Shown: piece after piece, positions 34,127-42,950 of the stretch | How the letters are laid out: every line of letters begins with the position of its first letter | Position numbering within the stretch: position 1 is the stretch's first letter | DNA from: Filomicrobium sp. | GTDB lineage: Bacteria; Pseudomonadota; Alphaproteobacteria; Rhizobiales; Hyphomicrobiaceae | NCBI GenBank assembly: GCA_017792465.1 | Contig: CP051234.1 | Span: 1,428,606 to 1,492,605, forward strand | Reading direction: 5' to 3' | Length of the DNA stretch: 64,000 nt | The notes under the pieces: model-generated | Told to the model about the DNA's origin: nothing | The model's database searches: none | The model's input: only the letters and a program-made list of their open reading frames with translations | Made by a program: the position numbers and the translations under genes

Positions 34127-35146
34127 ATGAGTATCACAGTCGGGCTCGATGTGGGCGGCGCGCATTTGAAGGTTGCACGCTTCGAAGGGCACGAGCTCGT
34201 CGCGGTCCGCCAGTTCGCCTCGCCGCTGTGGAAGGGCTTTGAGCGACTCGGGCAGGCGCTCAGCTCGGCGATGCCGCTTTTGAGTGGAGCCGAGCGCGTT
34301 GCCATCACGATGACGGGCGAGCTCTCCGATCTTTTCGAGAACAGGAGCCGCGGCGTCTACGTCTTAAGCGAGTCACTCGAACGGGGCTTCGGTTCGAAGG
34401 CGCGTTTCTATCTTGGAGAACGCGGGTTCGGGTCGGCCGTCGACGCGCGCGAAAATCCGCGCGACGTCAGTTCAATGAACTACCTGGCAACCGCGCAGGC
34501 AATCGGCCGCCTCGTGCCGGATGCGTTGCTCATCGATTTCGGCTCGACGACGGTCGATATCATTTCGGTTTGCGGCGGCGAGACGGCTCCTGCCCGGTGC
34601 GATCTCGACCGGCAGGCCTGTGGTGCTCTCGTCTATACCGGACTGACGCGGACTGCAGTGGCGAGCGTGACGCAGATGGCCCCGTTCAAGGGGAAATGGG
34701 TGGGCCTGTCGCGCGAGTTTCTGGCGACGATGGCCGATGTCCGGCGGGTCTTAGGGTGTGACCTTGAAGAACTCGACGTCCATGCCACCGCGGACGGTCG
34801 CGGTAAGTCGGTCGAAGAAAGCATGGCGCGGCTGGCGCGCATGTTCGGGAGCGACCTGGACGATGGCCAGCCTGCTGACTGGGCGCAGTCGGCGGCCTTC
34901 ATTCGCGAGGTGCAATTGCGCTCTGTCAGCGACGGGGCTCATATCGTCTTGTCGGAGCGGCCGATTGCCGAGGAGGCGCCCATCATTGCGGCCGGCATCG
35001 GTGCTGCCGAAGTGGAAGAAATCGCCCGGCGCCTATCGCGCCCCTTCAAGACATTCGGCCAGCTCATGTCGCTTGAAGGCCCGGTTGCCGATGCTGCAAC
35101 ACACCATGCCCCCGCCGTTGCCGTTGCGCGCCTCTTGGCCGAGTAA
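34127..35146 (+). CDS. H4MPT-linked C1 pathway protein, hydantoinase/oxoprolinase-like
   Basis: A 339-residue protein of the ASKHA-type hydantoinase A/oxoprolinase family that recurs only in organisms with H4MPT-linked C1 transfer. The N-terminal GLDVGGAHLKVARFEGHELV is an ATPase phosphate motif; MTGELSDLFENRSRGV, LLIDFGSTTVDIISV and IAAGIGAAEVEEIARRL are typical. An amide-forming ATP-dependent step in cofactor synthesis is plausible but unproven. Start ATG 34127 has GGAG six bases upstream. A terminator follows at 35251. Confidence 0.88.
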   Translation: MSITVGLDVGGAHLKVARFEGHELVAVRQFASPLWKGFERLGQALSSAMPLLSGAERVAITMTGELSDLFENRSRGVYVLSESLERGFGSKARFYLGERGFGSAVDARENPRDVSSMNYLATAQAIGRLVPDALLIDFGSTTVDIISVCGGETAPARCDLDRQACGALVYTGLTRTAVASVTQMAPFKGKWVGLSREFLATMADVRRVLGCDLEELDVHATADGRGKSVEESMARLARMFGSDLDDGQPADWAQSAAFIREVQLRSVSDGAHIVLSERPIAEEAPIIAAGIGAAEVEEIARRLSRPFKTFGQLMSLEGPVADAATHHAPAVAVARLLAE

Positions 35147-35250
35147 GTGGGAGAAATGGGCTAGCGGGTTCTGTTCGCAGGATTAAATCAGCCCGACGCA
35201 AAGACCTCGCCACCGACCCGTCAATTGTTGCGGTGCCGAACAGGAAATAA

Positions 35251-35285
35251 CTGATGCTGAAAATCAACTCAGCATGAGTTTTTGT
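35251..35285 (+). terminator. Terminator after the hydantoinase-like gene
   Basis: Arms CTGATGCTGA / TCAGCATGAG (one mismatch) with an 8-base loop run into TTTTTGTTCTT. Confidence 0.75.
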
Positions 35286-35428
35286 TCTTGTCATAACGGC
35301 GTTTGCGGAATTTGGTTAAAGTCGTTGATACGGGCGCGGCTTCGCTGGGGAACGCTTGCTCGTAGCTACTGAACGGCAAGACGTTATTCCTTGCCGTGCG
35401 TAAAAACCTATAACCTTAGAGGCACATC

Positions 35429-35638
35429 ATGGTTCGTACGTTTGCTTTTGCCGTCGCGCTTGCTTGCGCATCCTTGTCTTTCAGCGGTGTTGCTGATGCC
35501 GGACACAAGCTTTGCAAGGCGACCTCGCTGCAAGGCAAGAAAGTCACCTTCAAGTGCAAAGCCGATCAGCGCTGCTGCTATAACAAGCTCTTGAACAAAG
35601 GCACGTGCGGTTCGAAAAAACTGCCGATGTGCCTCTGA
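35429..35638 (+). CDS. Small secreted cysteine-rich protein
   Basis: A 69-residue product with a clear signal peptide (FAFAVALACASLSFSGVADA). The mature part, about 45 residues, is basic and has six cysteines (one in HKLC, one in TFKC, a pair in RCCY, one in GTC and one in PMC), enough for three disulfides. It has its own leader and terminator, so it is likely a real monocistronic gene. No family is recognised. It lies between the C1 genes and the ABC/propeller cluster; metal binding or a defensin-like fold are guesses. Confidence 0.7.
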   Translation: MVRTFAFAVALACASLSFSGVADAGHKLCKATSLQGKKVTFKCKADQRCCYNKLLNKGTCGSKKLPMCL

Positions 35639-35666
35639 CGAATTTCACACGCGTGAATTCAAGGAG

Positions 35667-35692
35667 CGGGCCGCGCATTGCGGTCCGTTTTC
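35667..35692 (+). terminator. Terminator of the small cysteine-rich protein gene
   Basis: A CGGGCCGC / GCGGTCCG hairpin (one G-T pair) with a short loop is followed by TTTTCTTTT, 30 bases after the stop. Confidence 0.8.
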
Positions 35693-35838
35693 TTTTGGGG
35701 GCTGAGTTTGGGGCGATACGGGCGCACCTCTGACGAAGCGTGCCGTGCAGCCGGAAATGGCGGGGCCGCTAGGTCCAGATCCAGGCTTGCTTAAGCTAAT
35801 GACGCCGGGGCTGCCGACGCTGGTCCAACGCCAGCCGA

Positions 35839-36471
35839 TCAGCTCATGTGGAAGCGAATGGCGCGGGCCACTGCGAAGGCGCGCTGTTCGATATCGACCG
35901 GGATTTCACAAGCGACCGGAATATTGCCTTCGCGCTCCTTGAAGACGCGCGCGTTCCAATCGTATTCGTCCTGCGCTTTTTTCAGCTCTTCTGCTTTTTC
36001 AGGATCGTCTTCGGCCGTCTTGTGCAGTTCGGCCAGCCGTGAGCTCTCTCGTTCAAGCTCTGTTGCGCGGGCAAACTGGCGCGTCTGGAAGGTTTCGATA
36101 CCGCGAATGATCTGGCCGCGTACGGCATTCGTGCGATCGAGCACGCCGGCGAACAGCACGGTCAGGCGCTTGTCGCGTTCCGGGCCTTCAGGCATCGAAT
36201 TGGCGAATTTTTCGATGGCCTGTTCGACTTCGTCCATCGGCACGCGGCGCGAGATGACGTAGTTGACGAGCTTGTTGACCTCTTTGTCTTCCCACCAATT
36301 CTTGATGTCGTCGACGGAAGGACCGTCCCAGATCTGAGCGGAAGTGAGCTTTTCGACCTTGCGCTGGACGCAGGGCCAATTGGGGTTCGCTTCATCGACA
36401 GCAAGAACAGGAACGGTGCCAGCGACGACCAAAGCCATCGCAGCCAACATGGAGCGCGTCATTTTTTTCAT
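35839..36471 (-). CDS. Secreted helical protein of the PQQ-linked transporter cluster (LutG-position)
   Basis: A 210-residue product with a signal peptide (SMLAAMALVVAGTVPVLA). The mature protein is helical, with WPCVQRKVEKLTSAQIWDGPS, VISRRVPMDEVEQAIEKFA and a central charged coiled-coil-prone region. ATG 36471 lies 8 bases after the permease stop, preceded by AGGGGA, so it is cotranscribed. A secreted protein occupies the same position, downstream of the permease, in the lut cluster of Methylorubrum extorquens. Function unknown; a periplasmic accessory role is inferred. Confidence 0.75.
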   Translation of the reverse strand: MKKMTRSMLAAMALVVAGTVPVLAVDEANPNWPCVQRKVEKLTSAQIWDGPSVDDIKNWWEDKEVNKLVNYVISRRVPMDEVEQAIEKFANSMPEGPERDKRLTVLFAGVLDRTNAVRGQIIRGIETFQTRQFARATELERESSRLAELHKTAEDDPEKAEELKKAQDEYDWNARVFKEREGNIPVACEIPVDIEQRAFAVARAIRFHMS

Positions 36472-36478
36472 GATTTTT

Positions 36479-37447
36479 TCATCCCCTGGGTCCTCCACCG
36501 CCTGGTCCACCGCGGCGGCCAATCAGTCCCTTCGAGGGGTTATAGGCGAAAATGGCGGCTCCCAAGAAGAAAACGAGGCAGCCCAGCACCACGAGGAAGG
36601 CTGTCAGATTGAGCTGGCCGTAGAAGGCAAAGCGAATGAGTTCCACGGCATGAGTGAACGGATTGTACCCGCAGATCTCGTAAAGGATCGGGCTCGATTC
36701 ACGGATCTTCCAAAGCGGGTAAAGGGCTGAGGAAGCAAAGAACATCGGAAAGATGACGAAGTTCATAACGCCGGCGAAGTTTTCCAGCTGGCGAATGACC
36801 GACGACATGAAAAGCGCCAAAGCGCCGAGCATCAGACCCGACATGACAATGGCCGGCAAGACCGTGATGTAGCCGTTGAACGGCGAGGGTATTGCAAAGC
36901 CGACGAAGTTGTCGCCGGACCCCAAGCCGATCTGCAACGGATCCCAATCGGGCTGAATATCCCAGAAGTAGGCGATGGCCAGGAAGGTATAGACCTGCAA
37001 GAGGGCGACTGCGACACCGCCTAAGAGCTTTGAGGAGAGTAGGAACCATCGCGGGAATGGGCTGACGAGCAGGGTGCGCATGGCGCCCGTCTCGCGATCG
37101 TAGACCATCGACAACGACGACTGCATGGCGTTGAAGAGCAGGATCATCCCCAACAGTCCTGGCGTCACATAGGTCTCGTAGAGCACATAGGTTTCGTAGG
37201 GTGGGATGATCGAGATGCCGAGCACCTGACGGAAGCCGGCGGCAAAGATGAAGAGCCAGACGAGCGGGCGGACGAGGGCCGACAAGAAGCGCTCGCGTTG
37301 ATGCAGGAAGCGCAAGACCTCACGCCAGACGATGCCGCAGAAGCAGTGGAAGTAAGGCATCACCCCGCGGCGCTTCTTAGGCTGGGGTCGCGCGGTGCTT
37401 ACCGTTGCGCCGGCTTGGTCATGGGGTGCGGCCGTGTGGATCGTCAT
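36479..37447 (-). CDS. ABC transporter permease of the PQQ alcohol dehydrogenase-associated type
   Basis: A 322-residue ABC-2-type permease with about six membrane segments. Landmarks include RPLVWLFIFAAGFRQVL, YVTPGLLGMILLFNAMQSSLSMVYDRETGAMRTLLVSPFPRW (split here: the DRETGAMRTLL loop couples to the ATPase) and FAGVMNFVIFPMFFASSALYPLW. It ends in a Gly/Pro-rich tail. The family is found beside PQQ-dependent alcohol dehydrogenase systems (PedC-like) and as LutF in lanthanide-utilisation clusters. It overlaps the ATPase gene by four bases. Confidence 0.9.
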   Translation of the reverse strand: MTIHTAAPHDQAGATVSTARPQPKKRRGVMPYFHCFCGIVWREVLRFLHQRERFLSALVRPLVWLFIFAAGFRQVLGISIIPPYETYVLYETYVTPGLLGMILLFNAMQSSLSMVYDRETGAMRTLLVSPFPRWFLLSSKLLGGVAVALLQVYTFLAIAYFWDIQPDWDPLQIGLGSGDNFVGFAIPSPFNGYITVLPAIVMSGLMLGALALFMSSVIRQLENFAGVMNFVIFPMFFASSALYPLWKIRESSPILYEICGYNPFTHAVELIRFAFYGQLNLTAFLVVLGCLVFFLGAAIFAYNPSKGLIGRRGGPGGGGPRG

Positions 37448-38223
37448 GCCGCCTCCGGCCGTTTTGATTGATTGGTCAAGGCGCGGAACGCGTCTGAAAC
37501 GTTGTCGACGCCGGCGTGTTCGCGCAATCCGGGAACGGTGCCGCTATAAAGAACTTCACCATGATGCAGGACGATGATGGCGTCCGTCTCTTTGATCTCG
37601 TCGATGAGGTGGGTTGCCCACAGCACTCCAAGATCGTGAGTGGAGACAAGATCGCGAACGATTTTGATGACGCTTTCGCGGGAACCGACGTCGAGGCCGA
37701 CGGTCGGTTCATCGAGTAGGAGAAGTCCCGGATGATGCAGCATGCTGCGTGCGATCTCAACGCGGCGCGCCTGACCACCTGAGAGGTGGCGGACTTTTTC
37801 GTCGGCACGATCTCTGAGCCCGACGAGGTCGAGCGCTTCGAATGCACGTTTCTTGCCTTCGCGCGGTCCGAGCCCGTGCAGCGCTGCGTGATAGGTGAGG
37901 TTCTGCAACAAGCTCAGATCAGCGTCGAGCGTGCGGGCCTGGAAGACAACACCCAAATACTGCAGCGCGGTCGTCGGTTCGCGGCGCACATCGTGGCCGA
38001 GGATCGAGATGCTGCCTGAAGTGTTGTCGTAGAGGCGCGTGATGAGCGAGAACAGCGTCGACTTGCCGGCTCCGTTGAGGCCTAGAAGGACCGTGAAGCT
38101 GCCGGCGGGTACGTTCAATGAGACGTTGTCGAGCGCCTTCAGCTCGCCAAAGCGATGGGAGACGCCACTTACGCTCAAAGCGTCAGATGCCGTCGTAGCC
38201 TGCTTTATGGTCGCATCCATCAC
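37444..38223 (-). CDS. ABC transporter ATPase, partner of the PQQ-linked permease
   Basis: A 259-residue ABC ATPase. The Walker A motif is GLNGAGKST, the signature motif HLSGGQARRVEIARSM, and Walker B LLLLDEPTVGLD, followed by the H-loop WATHLIDE. It belongs to the subgroup next to PQQ-dependent dehydrogenase genes (LutE in Methylorubrum). With the permease it would form an ABC-2-type system; direction and substrate are not shown by sequence. It overlaps the cupredoxin-like gene by four bases. Confidence 0.92.
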   Translation of the reverse strand: MMDATIKQATTASDALSVSGVSHRFGELKALDNVSLNVPAGSFTVLLGLNGAGKSTLFSLITRLYDNTSGSISILGHDVRREPTTALQYLGVVFQARTLDADLSLLQNLTYHAALHGLGPREGKKRAFEALDLVGLRDRADEKVRHLSGGQARRVEIARSMLHHPGLLLLDEPTVGLDVGSRESVIKIVRDLVSTHDLGVLWATHLIDEIKETDAIIVLHHGEVLYSGTVPGLREHAGVDNVSDAFRALTNQSKRPEAA

Positions 38224-38645
38224 TTGACCGTAATCGAGCCCTTCATGCCCTTTTCCTCAAACCCTTCGCACGCCCATTCGTATTCACCCGGCTTGATCGG
38301 CGTGAAGAATAATTCAGCTTCGCCTTCGCGCTCGAACTCGATCTCGTAAACCGCTTGGATCTTAAGCTCAACCTTGTTGACTTCGATTTTGCGGAACCAG
38401 ACGTTGTGGAAAAACTCTGGAGCAACGAAGGCGCACTCCTTGGCACCGGTGGCCTTGAGGGTCAGGCGATAGCCTTTACCTGTTTCCAATTCATACTTGT
38501 GATCGGATACGCCGTAGCCGGCCGCGCCCAATCCCAATTCGAGGGCAGGCAGACGCTCGGTTCGCTGAACGAGGAAGCCTTCTGCAAGAACCGGTGTTGC
38601 AGAAGCTGCGATCGAAGCGACGATTAGTGCGGTGCGTATTTTCAT
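38220..38645 (-). CDS. Cupredoxin-like periplasmic protein
   Basis: A 141-residue exported protein (signal ATPVLA). The start at 38645 has GGGAGAG upstream. The mature part is a beta-sandwich of cupredoxin-like pattern: YRLTLKATGAKECAFVAPEFFHNVWFRK and FFTPIKPGEYEWACEGFEEKGMKG. One His, two Cys and one Met sit at positions similar to type 1 copper ligands, though the spacing is not canonical. In this cluster it could bind copper or another metal in the periplasm. Translationally coupled to the ATPase gene. Confidence 0.75.
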   Translation of the reverse strand: MKIRTALIVASIAASATPVLAEGFLVQRTERLPALELGLGAAGYGVSDHKYELETGKGYRLTLKATGAKECAFVAPEFFHNVWFRKIEVNKVELKIQAVYEIEFEREGEAELFFTPIKPGEYEWACEGFEEKGMKGSITVK

Positions 38646-38719
38646 AACGGATCTTCTCTCCCTAGGTGCGCATTTGTATTCCGCGCGGACAAGTTCTTTG
38701 GTTGTTTTTCGCGCCTTCA

Positions 38720-39706
38720 TTATTTCTCGGTAATCACAATCCCCCAGGGATAGCGTCCGACGGGCACCGACTTATAGGCCCGTTCCTTGGCGACATCGAT
38801 GATCGTCACATCGTTGGAAACGCCGTTGGTCGTCAGGATCTTTTTCTCGTCAGGCGTAAAGGCCAGGTTCCAGACGCGCTGGCCGACAAGGATGTATTTC
38901 TCAACCTTGAATGTCTTGGCGTCGACCACAGCGATGCGGTTGGCCGGGCCCAGCGCCACGAAAGCCTTTGAGCCATCCTTGGTGATACGAACGCCAACCG
39001 GCTGGATGGCGTCGGAATTCACACCGGGGATCTCAAAACCGATCTTGTGAATGACTTCCTTCGTCTCGGTGTCGATAATGCTGACTGTCCCGCCGATTTC
39101 GGCGGAGACCCACAGATGTTTTCCGTCGGAGGTGAATTGGGCAACGCGCGGACGGTTATCGACCAGAATGTTGGCGGTCGTCTTGTGGGTTTTGGTGTCG
39201 ATGAAGTGCGCCATGTTCGTCGTTTCCGACGTGTTGACGACGACTTTGCCGTCCGGGCTGACAGCCATCCCCTCGGGCTCGACGCCAACGGGCACTTCGG
39301 CGAGGATCTTGCCGGCGTCGATGTCAACGACGGTAACGATGTTATCGTCTTCGTTGGCGATGTAGAGCGGGTTGCCGGAGGGATGCAGGTCGAAGAGTTC
39401 GGGGTCAGGCCCGGAAGGCAGGTTCTTGATCAGCTTGTAGGTGTTGGCGTCGTAGACCTCGATCCGGTTGTCATCACTTGTACAGACGAGCAGCCAGGTA
39501 TCGTTCTTGGCGAGGATGACGCCGCGCGGTCGCTGGCCGACTTTGATCGTCTCGATCACCTTGGCTTTTTCGGTGTCGATCACGGAAATCGTGTTGTCTT
39601 TTTCGTTCGATACAAAGGCCCGATAGGCATGAGCAGGCAACGCTGCGATGGTCACGCTGGCGGTTGCAAGAAGAGTTGCCACTAGTGATCTTGAAACGGC
39701 TTTCAC
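38720..39706 (-). CDS. YVTN-type beta-propeller protein, PQQ-catabolism-associated
   Basis: The GTG at 39706 was chosen: AAGGA lies seven bases upstream and a signal peptide follows (LVATLLATASVTIAALPAHA); an upstream ATG at 39787 adds a charged stretch before the signal. The 328-residue product has about seven repeated blades, e.g. AFVSNEKDNTISVIDTEK, YIANEDDNIVTVVDID, KHLWVSAEIGGTVSIIDTET and KILTTNGVSNDVTIIDVA. Such periplasmic propellers accompany PQQ alcohol dehydrogenase ABC systems and lut clusters. Function likely protein interaction or substrate binding. Confidence 0.9.
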   Translation of the reverse strand: MKAVSRSLVATLLATASVTIAALPAHAYRAFVSNEKDNTISVIDTEKAKVIETIKVGQRPRGVILAKNDTWLLVCTSDDNRIEVYDANTYKLIKNLPSGPDPELFDLHPSGNPLYIANEDDNIVTVVDIDAGKILAEVPVGVEPEGMAVSPDGKVVVNTSETTNMAHFIDTKTHKTTANILVDNRPRVAQFTSDGKHLWVSAEIGGTVSIIDTETKEVIHKIGFEIPGVNSDAIQPVGVRITKDGSKAFVALGPANRIAVVDAKTFKVEKYILVGQRVWNLAFTPDEKKILTTNGVSNDVTIIDVAKERAYKSVPVGRYPWGIVITEK

Positions 39707-39823
39707 AGATTTGTCCTTCGCGTTTGCGTCCCTAAGAGCGATCTTATTGTCGTTGTCGGGTACTTCGTTCTTGTCTTTTTTCGTCAATTACGTGAGCCGC
39801 GCTGCCGCGGTCAAAGTTCGCCT

Positions 39824-41104
39824 CTATTGGAAGGCCTTGCATTTCGTTTCCGGCTTATCGATACCCATTGTGTCGAGCACAGTCACCTTATGCAGGAAGC
39901 CTGGCTGCGGCGAGACGCTGACATGGATCTTTGGGGTCGCCACAAATATCGGCTCGCGGATTTGCGCGTTCCAAGGCCGGTAGGTGAGCTTTTGTCCTTT
40001 GAACGCGGCCAGTTCGAACTTCTGCGACAGCATGTAATCGATCAGCGTCTTTGAATCGGCGCTGTTGGCGCGCGTCGCTGCCTCGCCAATCGAACGGACC
40101 GCCATCCAGGCGGCGTAGTCGATTTCGCTCATTGTCCGCCCGGCCAGCCGCTGGAAGCGGTTCTGGAACTGGGTCGCGCCCCACAATTCGGACGCCGGGT
40201 GCCACGTCATCGGCACCAGACCGTGCGTGCCTGCGACCGGTCGTGGAATCCATGTCCGGAAGGGAAGGTAATCGCCGAACTGATGGGCCTCGTCAGCAAC
40301 AAGCAGGACGTCGTATTCGGGAAGAGTCTGCGTGAAAGTCGGAATCTGCTTTTGTACCTGCTCATACCCGCCATCGGTCCGGCGGCTACCCGATTCATAG
40401 ACAAATTCTTTTTCAGCCAGGATCTTGAGGCCGAAGCGTTTCATCGAGCGGCGCAGGGAGTCTGCATATAGCTTGTCTTCGGGTTGCGGCCCAGTGACAA
40501 GCACCAGCTTGCGCCATTGCTTCCAGGCCAGGTACTGGGCCAGCGCGTCCGTCAGCATGGCATATGATGCTGCGGTGTGTTTGATGTTCTTGCGGCAATC
40601 TTCTTCGCGCAGCCGCTGATCGCTGGCGCCGACATTGAAAATTACGGCGGGCAAGTCCTTCAGGGCATCCGACAGCTTCAGCAGGGTCTCGGTGGTGGCG
40701 TCGACGATAAAAAAGCTGACACCGGCCTTGGCTTCTTCGACGACGTGTTGGATCAGATCGTCGCCTTTGACGCCGACGATCGTACCGAGCGTAAATTTCT
40801 GATTGAGGAAGCGGCCCGTCGTGTTGTTGTCGTCAACGGCGAGCTTGGCCCCGTCATAGCCGTCGTTGGGCGGTCGGAAATCAAGAAGCGACAACGGAGG
40901 AAGACGATCTCGATCTTCGCGGACGAATATCATCGAGACCGTTGTGCCGCCCGATTGCGGTGCGACAGTTGGCTCAACCGCCAAAGATGGTGCACTGCCC
41001 ACAACCAGGCCGAAGATCATCGCGGTGATCAAACCCAGCCATACCAAACTCTGTCTGGTGGCCAGCCGGAGTGAACTGAGCGATGGTTTCTTTGTCTCGG
41101 GCAT
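39824..41104 (-). CDS. Periplasmic branched-chain-type substrate-binding protein, PQQ-dehydrogenase-associated (LutA-like)
   Basis: A 426-residue exported protein; ATG 41104 has GGAGGAGA about 15 bases upstream. After an N-terminal membrane/signal segment (VWLGLITAMIFGLVVG) it shows a type I periplasmic-binding fold: DGAKLAVDDNNTTGRFLNQKF, PAVIFNVGASDQRLR, WRKLVLVTGPQPEDKLYADSL and VLLVADEAHQFGDYLPFRTW. The family stands with PQQ alcohol dehydrogenase ABC transporters; LutA of Methylorubrum, required for lanthanide use, is of this kind as I recall it. It is the first gene of the minus-strand cluster. Confidence 0.88.
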   Translation of the reverse strand: MPETKKPSLSSLRLATRQSLVWLGLITAMIFGLVVGSAPSLAVEPTVAPQSGGTTVSMIFVREDRDRLPPLSLLDFRPPNDGYDGAKLAVDDNNTTGRFLNQKFTLGTIVGVKGDDLIQHVVEEAKAGVSFFIVDATTETLLKLSDALKDLPAVIFNVGASDQRLREEDCRKNIKHTAASYAMLTDALAQYLAWKQWRKLVLVTGPQPEDKLYADSLRRSMKRFGLKILAEKEFVYESGSRRTDGGYEQVQKQIPTFTQTLPEYDVLLVADEAHQFGDYLPFRTWIPRPVAGTHGLVPMTWHPASELWGATQFQNRFQRLAGRTMSEIDYAAWMAVRSIGEAATRANSADSKTLIDYMLSQKFELAAFKGQKLTYRPWNAQIREPIFVATPKIHVSVSPQPGFLHKVTVLDTMGIDKPETKCKAFQ

Positions 41105-41382
41105 GGGTCTGACGTTTCTCCTCCGGATGATCGCTTTTCGCGTTTTTGTAACGAAACGTAGTTGTATTTCGCCAGACGACAACCCTCCGTGAAGGAATTG
41201 ACATGTTGGCGATAACGGACGCGGCCACCACGCTCCAGGTATAATTTCTTATGGGGCATCAAGGCACAAATGATGGCTTAAAATGCGAATTCCTTCTTTG
41301 CAACGGTGACGGGAACACTCATCTTGACGTATTGGAACAGAAGGCGAATTTACCCGCTCCCAATTCGGGAAAAAGAGGAAAT

Positions 41383-41952
41383 ATGTTTCAGGAAAAAGAT
41401 CCTAGGGAGGGCCTGGCAGAATTAACGAAGCGGTTACTGCTTGGTGGCCTGTTCCTGGTGTTCGGCCTTACACTTCAAGTTGCTGCTGCGCCTAAAGCAG
41501 CGGTCCTGCCGTTCGAGATGCATATCGATTTGCAGATGGACGGCATGAGCCTTTACGGCCTGCCGCCCGAGCCGAAACCGGCTGAACAAAAAAGACTTGA
41601 AATGGCGCGCGAGAAGGTCATCTCGATGATCGAAGAGCGTGACGCCTATCAATCGGTTGATCTTGCACCTTGGAAGAAAGAGATCCGGACGGCTGCACCC
41701 TTCGACAGATGTGATGGATGCGAAGTCGACTTTGGAAAAAAAGCTGGCGCGGACGTGACAATTCTTGGCGTCGTCAATAAATCATCTGAGATGATGATTA
41801 ATATTGCACTCTACGTTAGAGACGTGGCGAGCGGCGAACTCAAGCAATCGATGCTGGTCAGCATTCTTCAAAACGACGATGCAGGATGGTTCAGAGCTAT
41901 TCGCAATCTCGTGAACAACCGTCTGGCCCCGGAAAAGAGTGAGAACAAGTGA
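41383..41952 (+). CDS. DUF2380/DUF3280-like exported protein
   Basis: A 189-residue protein starting at ATG 41383 (AAGAGG upstream) with one hydrophobic segment (LLLGGLFLVFGLTLQVAAA) followed by AAVLPFEMHIDLQMDGMS. A Cys pair (RCDGCEVDFGKKAGADV) and the terminal MINIALYVRDVASGEL with a WFRAIRNLVNNRL helix match small periplasmic proteins of the DUF2380/DUF3280 type. Their function is unknown, but I associate them with PQQ dehydrogenase and C1 gene clusters. It leads a tight plus-strand operon; its stop overlaps the next start. Confidence 0.75.
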   Translation: MFQEKDPREGLAELTKRLLLGGLFLVFGLTLQVAAAPKAAVLPFEMHIDLQMDGMSLYGLPPEPKPAEQKRLEMAREKVISMIEERDAYQSVDLAPWKKEIRTAAPFDRCDGCEVDFGKKAGADVTILGVVNKSSEMMINIALYVRDVASGELKQSMLVSILQNDDAGWFRAIRNLVNNRLAPEKSENK

Positions 41953-42950
41953 CCTCCAAGTTTTTGAAGTTTGATCGTCGGCAGATCCTCCTGCTCGGGG
42001 CCGGTGCTGCTGCGTCTTTGCCGTTCGGCTCTTTGGCGCATGCTGCCGATGTCGGCACTTTACGGGTTGGCTCACTCAAGTTTGGATCGCTGGGCTGGCT
42101 GTTGAAAACCGTGATCTCCGAAGGCCTCGACAAGCGCGAAGGTTTGAAAATCGATCTCGTCGAGATGGCCAACACAGGCGCGTCGAAAATCGGACTGCTG
42201 TCGGGCGATGCCGACGTCATCGTCAGCGACTGGCCCTGGGCGATGCGGCAACGCTCCGAAGGCGACACGGTGCGGTTTGCACCTTACTCATCGGCACTCG
42301 GTGCTGTGATGGTACCAAACGACAGTCCGATCAAAACGATTGCCGACCTTGAGGGCAAACGCCTCGGCGTCGCTGGTACGGCGCTTGATAAGAGCTGGTT
42401 GTTGTTGCGCGCTTATGTGCAAAAGGAAACCGGCAAGGACCTGTCCGAAATCGTTGATCCGGTGTTTGGCGCGGCGCCTCTCATCACCGAACAGATGCGC
42501 CAGGAGCGTGTCGATGCAGCTTTGAATTTCTGGACGTTCTCGGCGCGTCTTAAAGGCGAGGGATACCGCGAGTTGATCTCGATGGACGCGATCTTGAGCG
42601 GGTTGGGCATCGAGCCGACACCGTCGCTTGTCGGGTTCATCTGGGACGAGAAAAAGACCGCAGGCAAAGAGAAGGAAATCGCTGCCTTCCTGCGCTCAAT
42701 TCGCGCCGGCAATGACCTGTTGGCGAAATCCGATGATGCCTGGAAGAAAATCCGCCCGGCAATGCGGGCGAAGACCGATGCGGAATTCGAAGCGCTCAAG
42801 GCGTACTACCGGTCCGGCATTCCGACCGGCTGGTCGTCGGCGCAAACCCAGTCCGCCGAGAAGCTGTTCAACCTGCTCGTCGAACTTGGCGAAACGACGC
42901 TTGGCGGCGGCAAGGTGAAATTCGACCCGGCATTGTTCCATGACGCTTGA
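41949..42950 (+). CDS. NitT/TauT-type ABC transporter substrate-binding protein
   Basis: A 333-residue exported binding protein, GTG start overlapping the preceding stop by four bases. The N-terminus is a Tat-like signal (DRRQILLLGAGAAASLPFG). The fold is that of NrtA/SsuA/ThiY-type proteins: GLKIDLVEMANTGASKIGLL, DVIVSDWPW, KTIADLEGKRLGVAG and MRQERVDAALNFWTF. The ligand is not evident; relatives bind nitrate, sulfonates, thiamine pyrimidines and riboflavin-like molecules. Fully embedded in the cofactor operon. Confidence 0.88.
   Translation: MTSKFLKFDRRQILLLGAGAAASLPFGSLAHAADVGTLRVGSLKFGSLGWLLKTVISEGLDKREGLKIDLVEMANTGASKIGLLSGDADVIVSDWPWAMRQRSEGDTVRFAPYSSALGAVMVPNDSPIKTIADLEGKRLGVAGTALDKSWLLLRAYVQKETGKDLSEIVDPVFGAAPLITEQMRQERVDAALNFWTFSARLKGEGYRELISMDAILSGLGIEPTPSLVGFIWDEKKTAGKEKEIAAFLRSIRAGNDLLAKSDDAWKKIRPAMRAKTDAEFEALKAYYRSGIPTGWSSAQTQSAEKLFNLLVELGETTLGGGKVKFDPALFHDA

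Noticed and set aside
39047-39685. A 212-codon plus-strand frame
   Set aside because: Antisense to the beta-propeller gene; its composition mirrors the repeat blades on the other strand.
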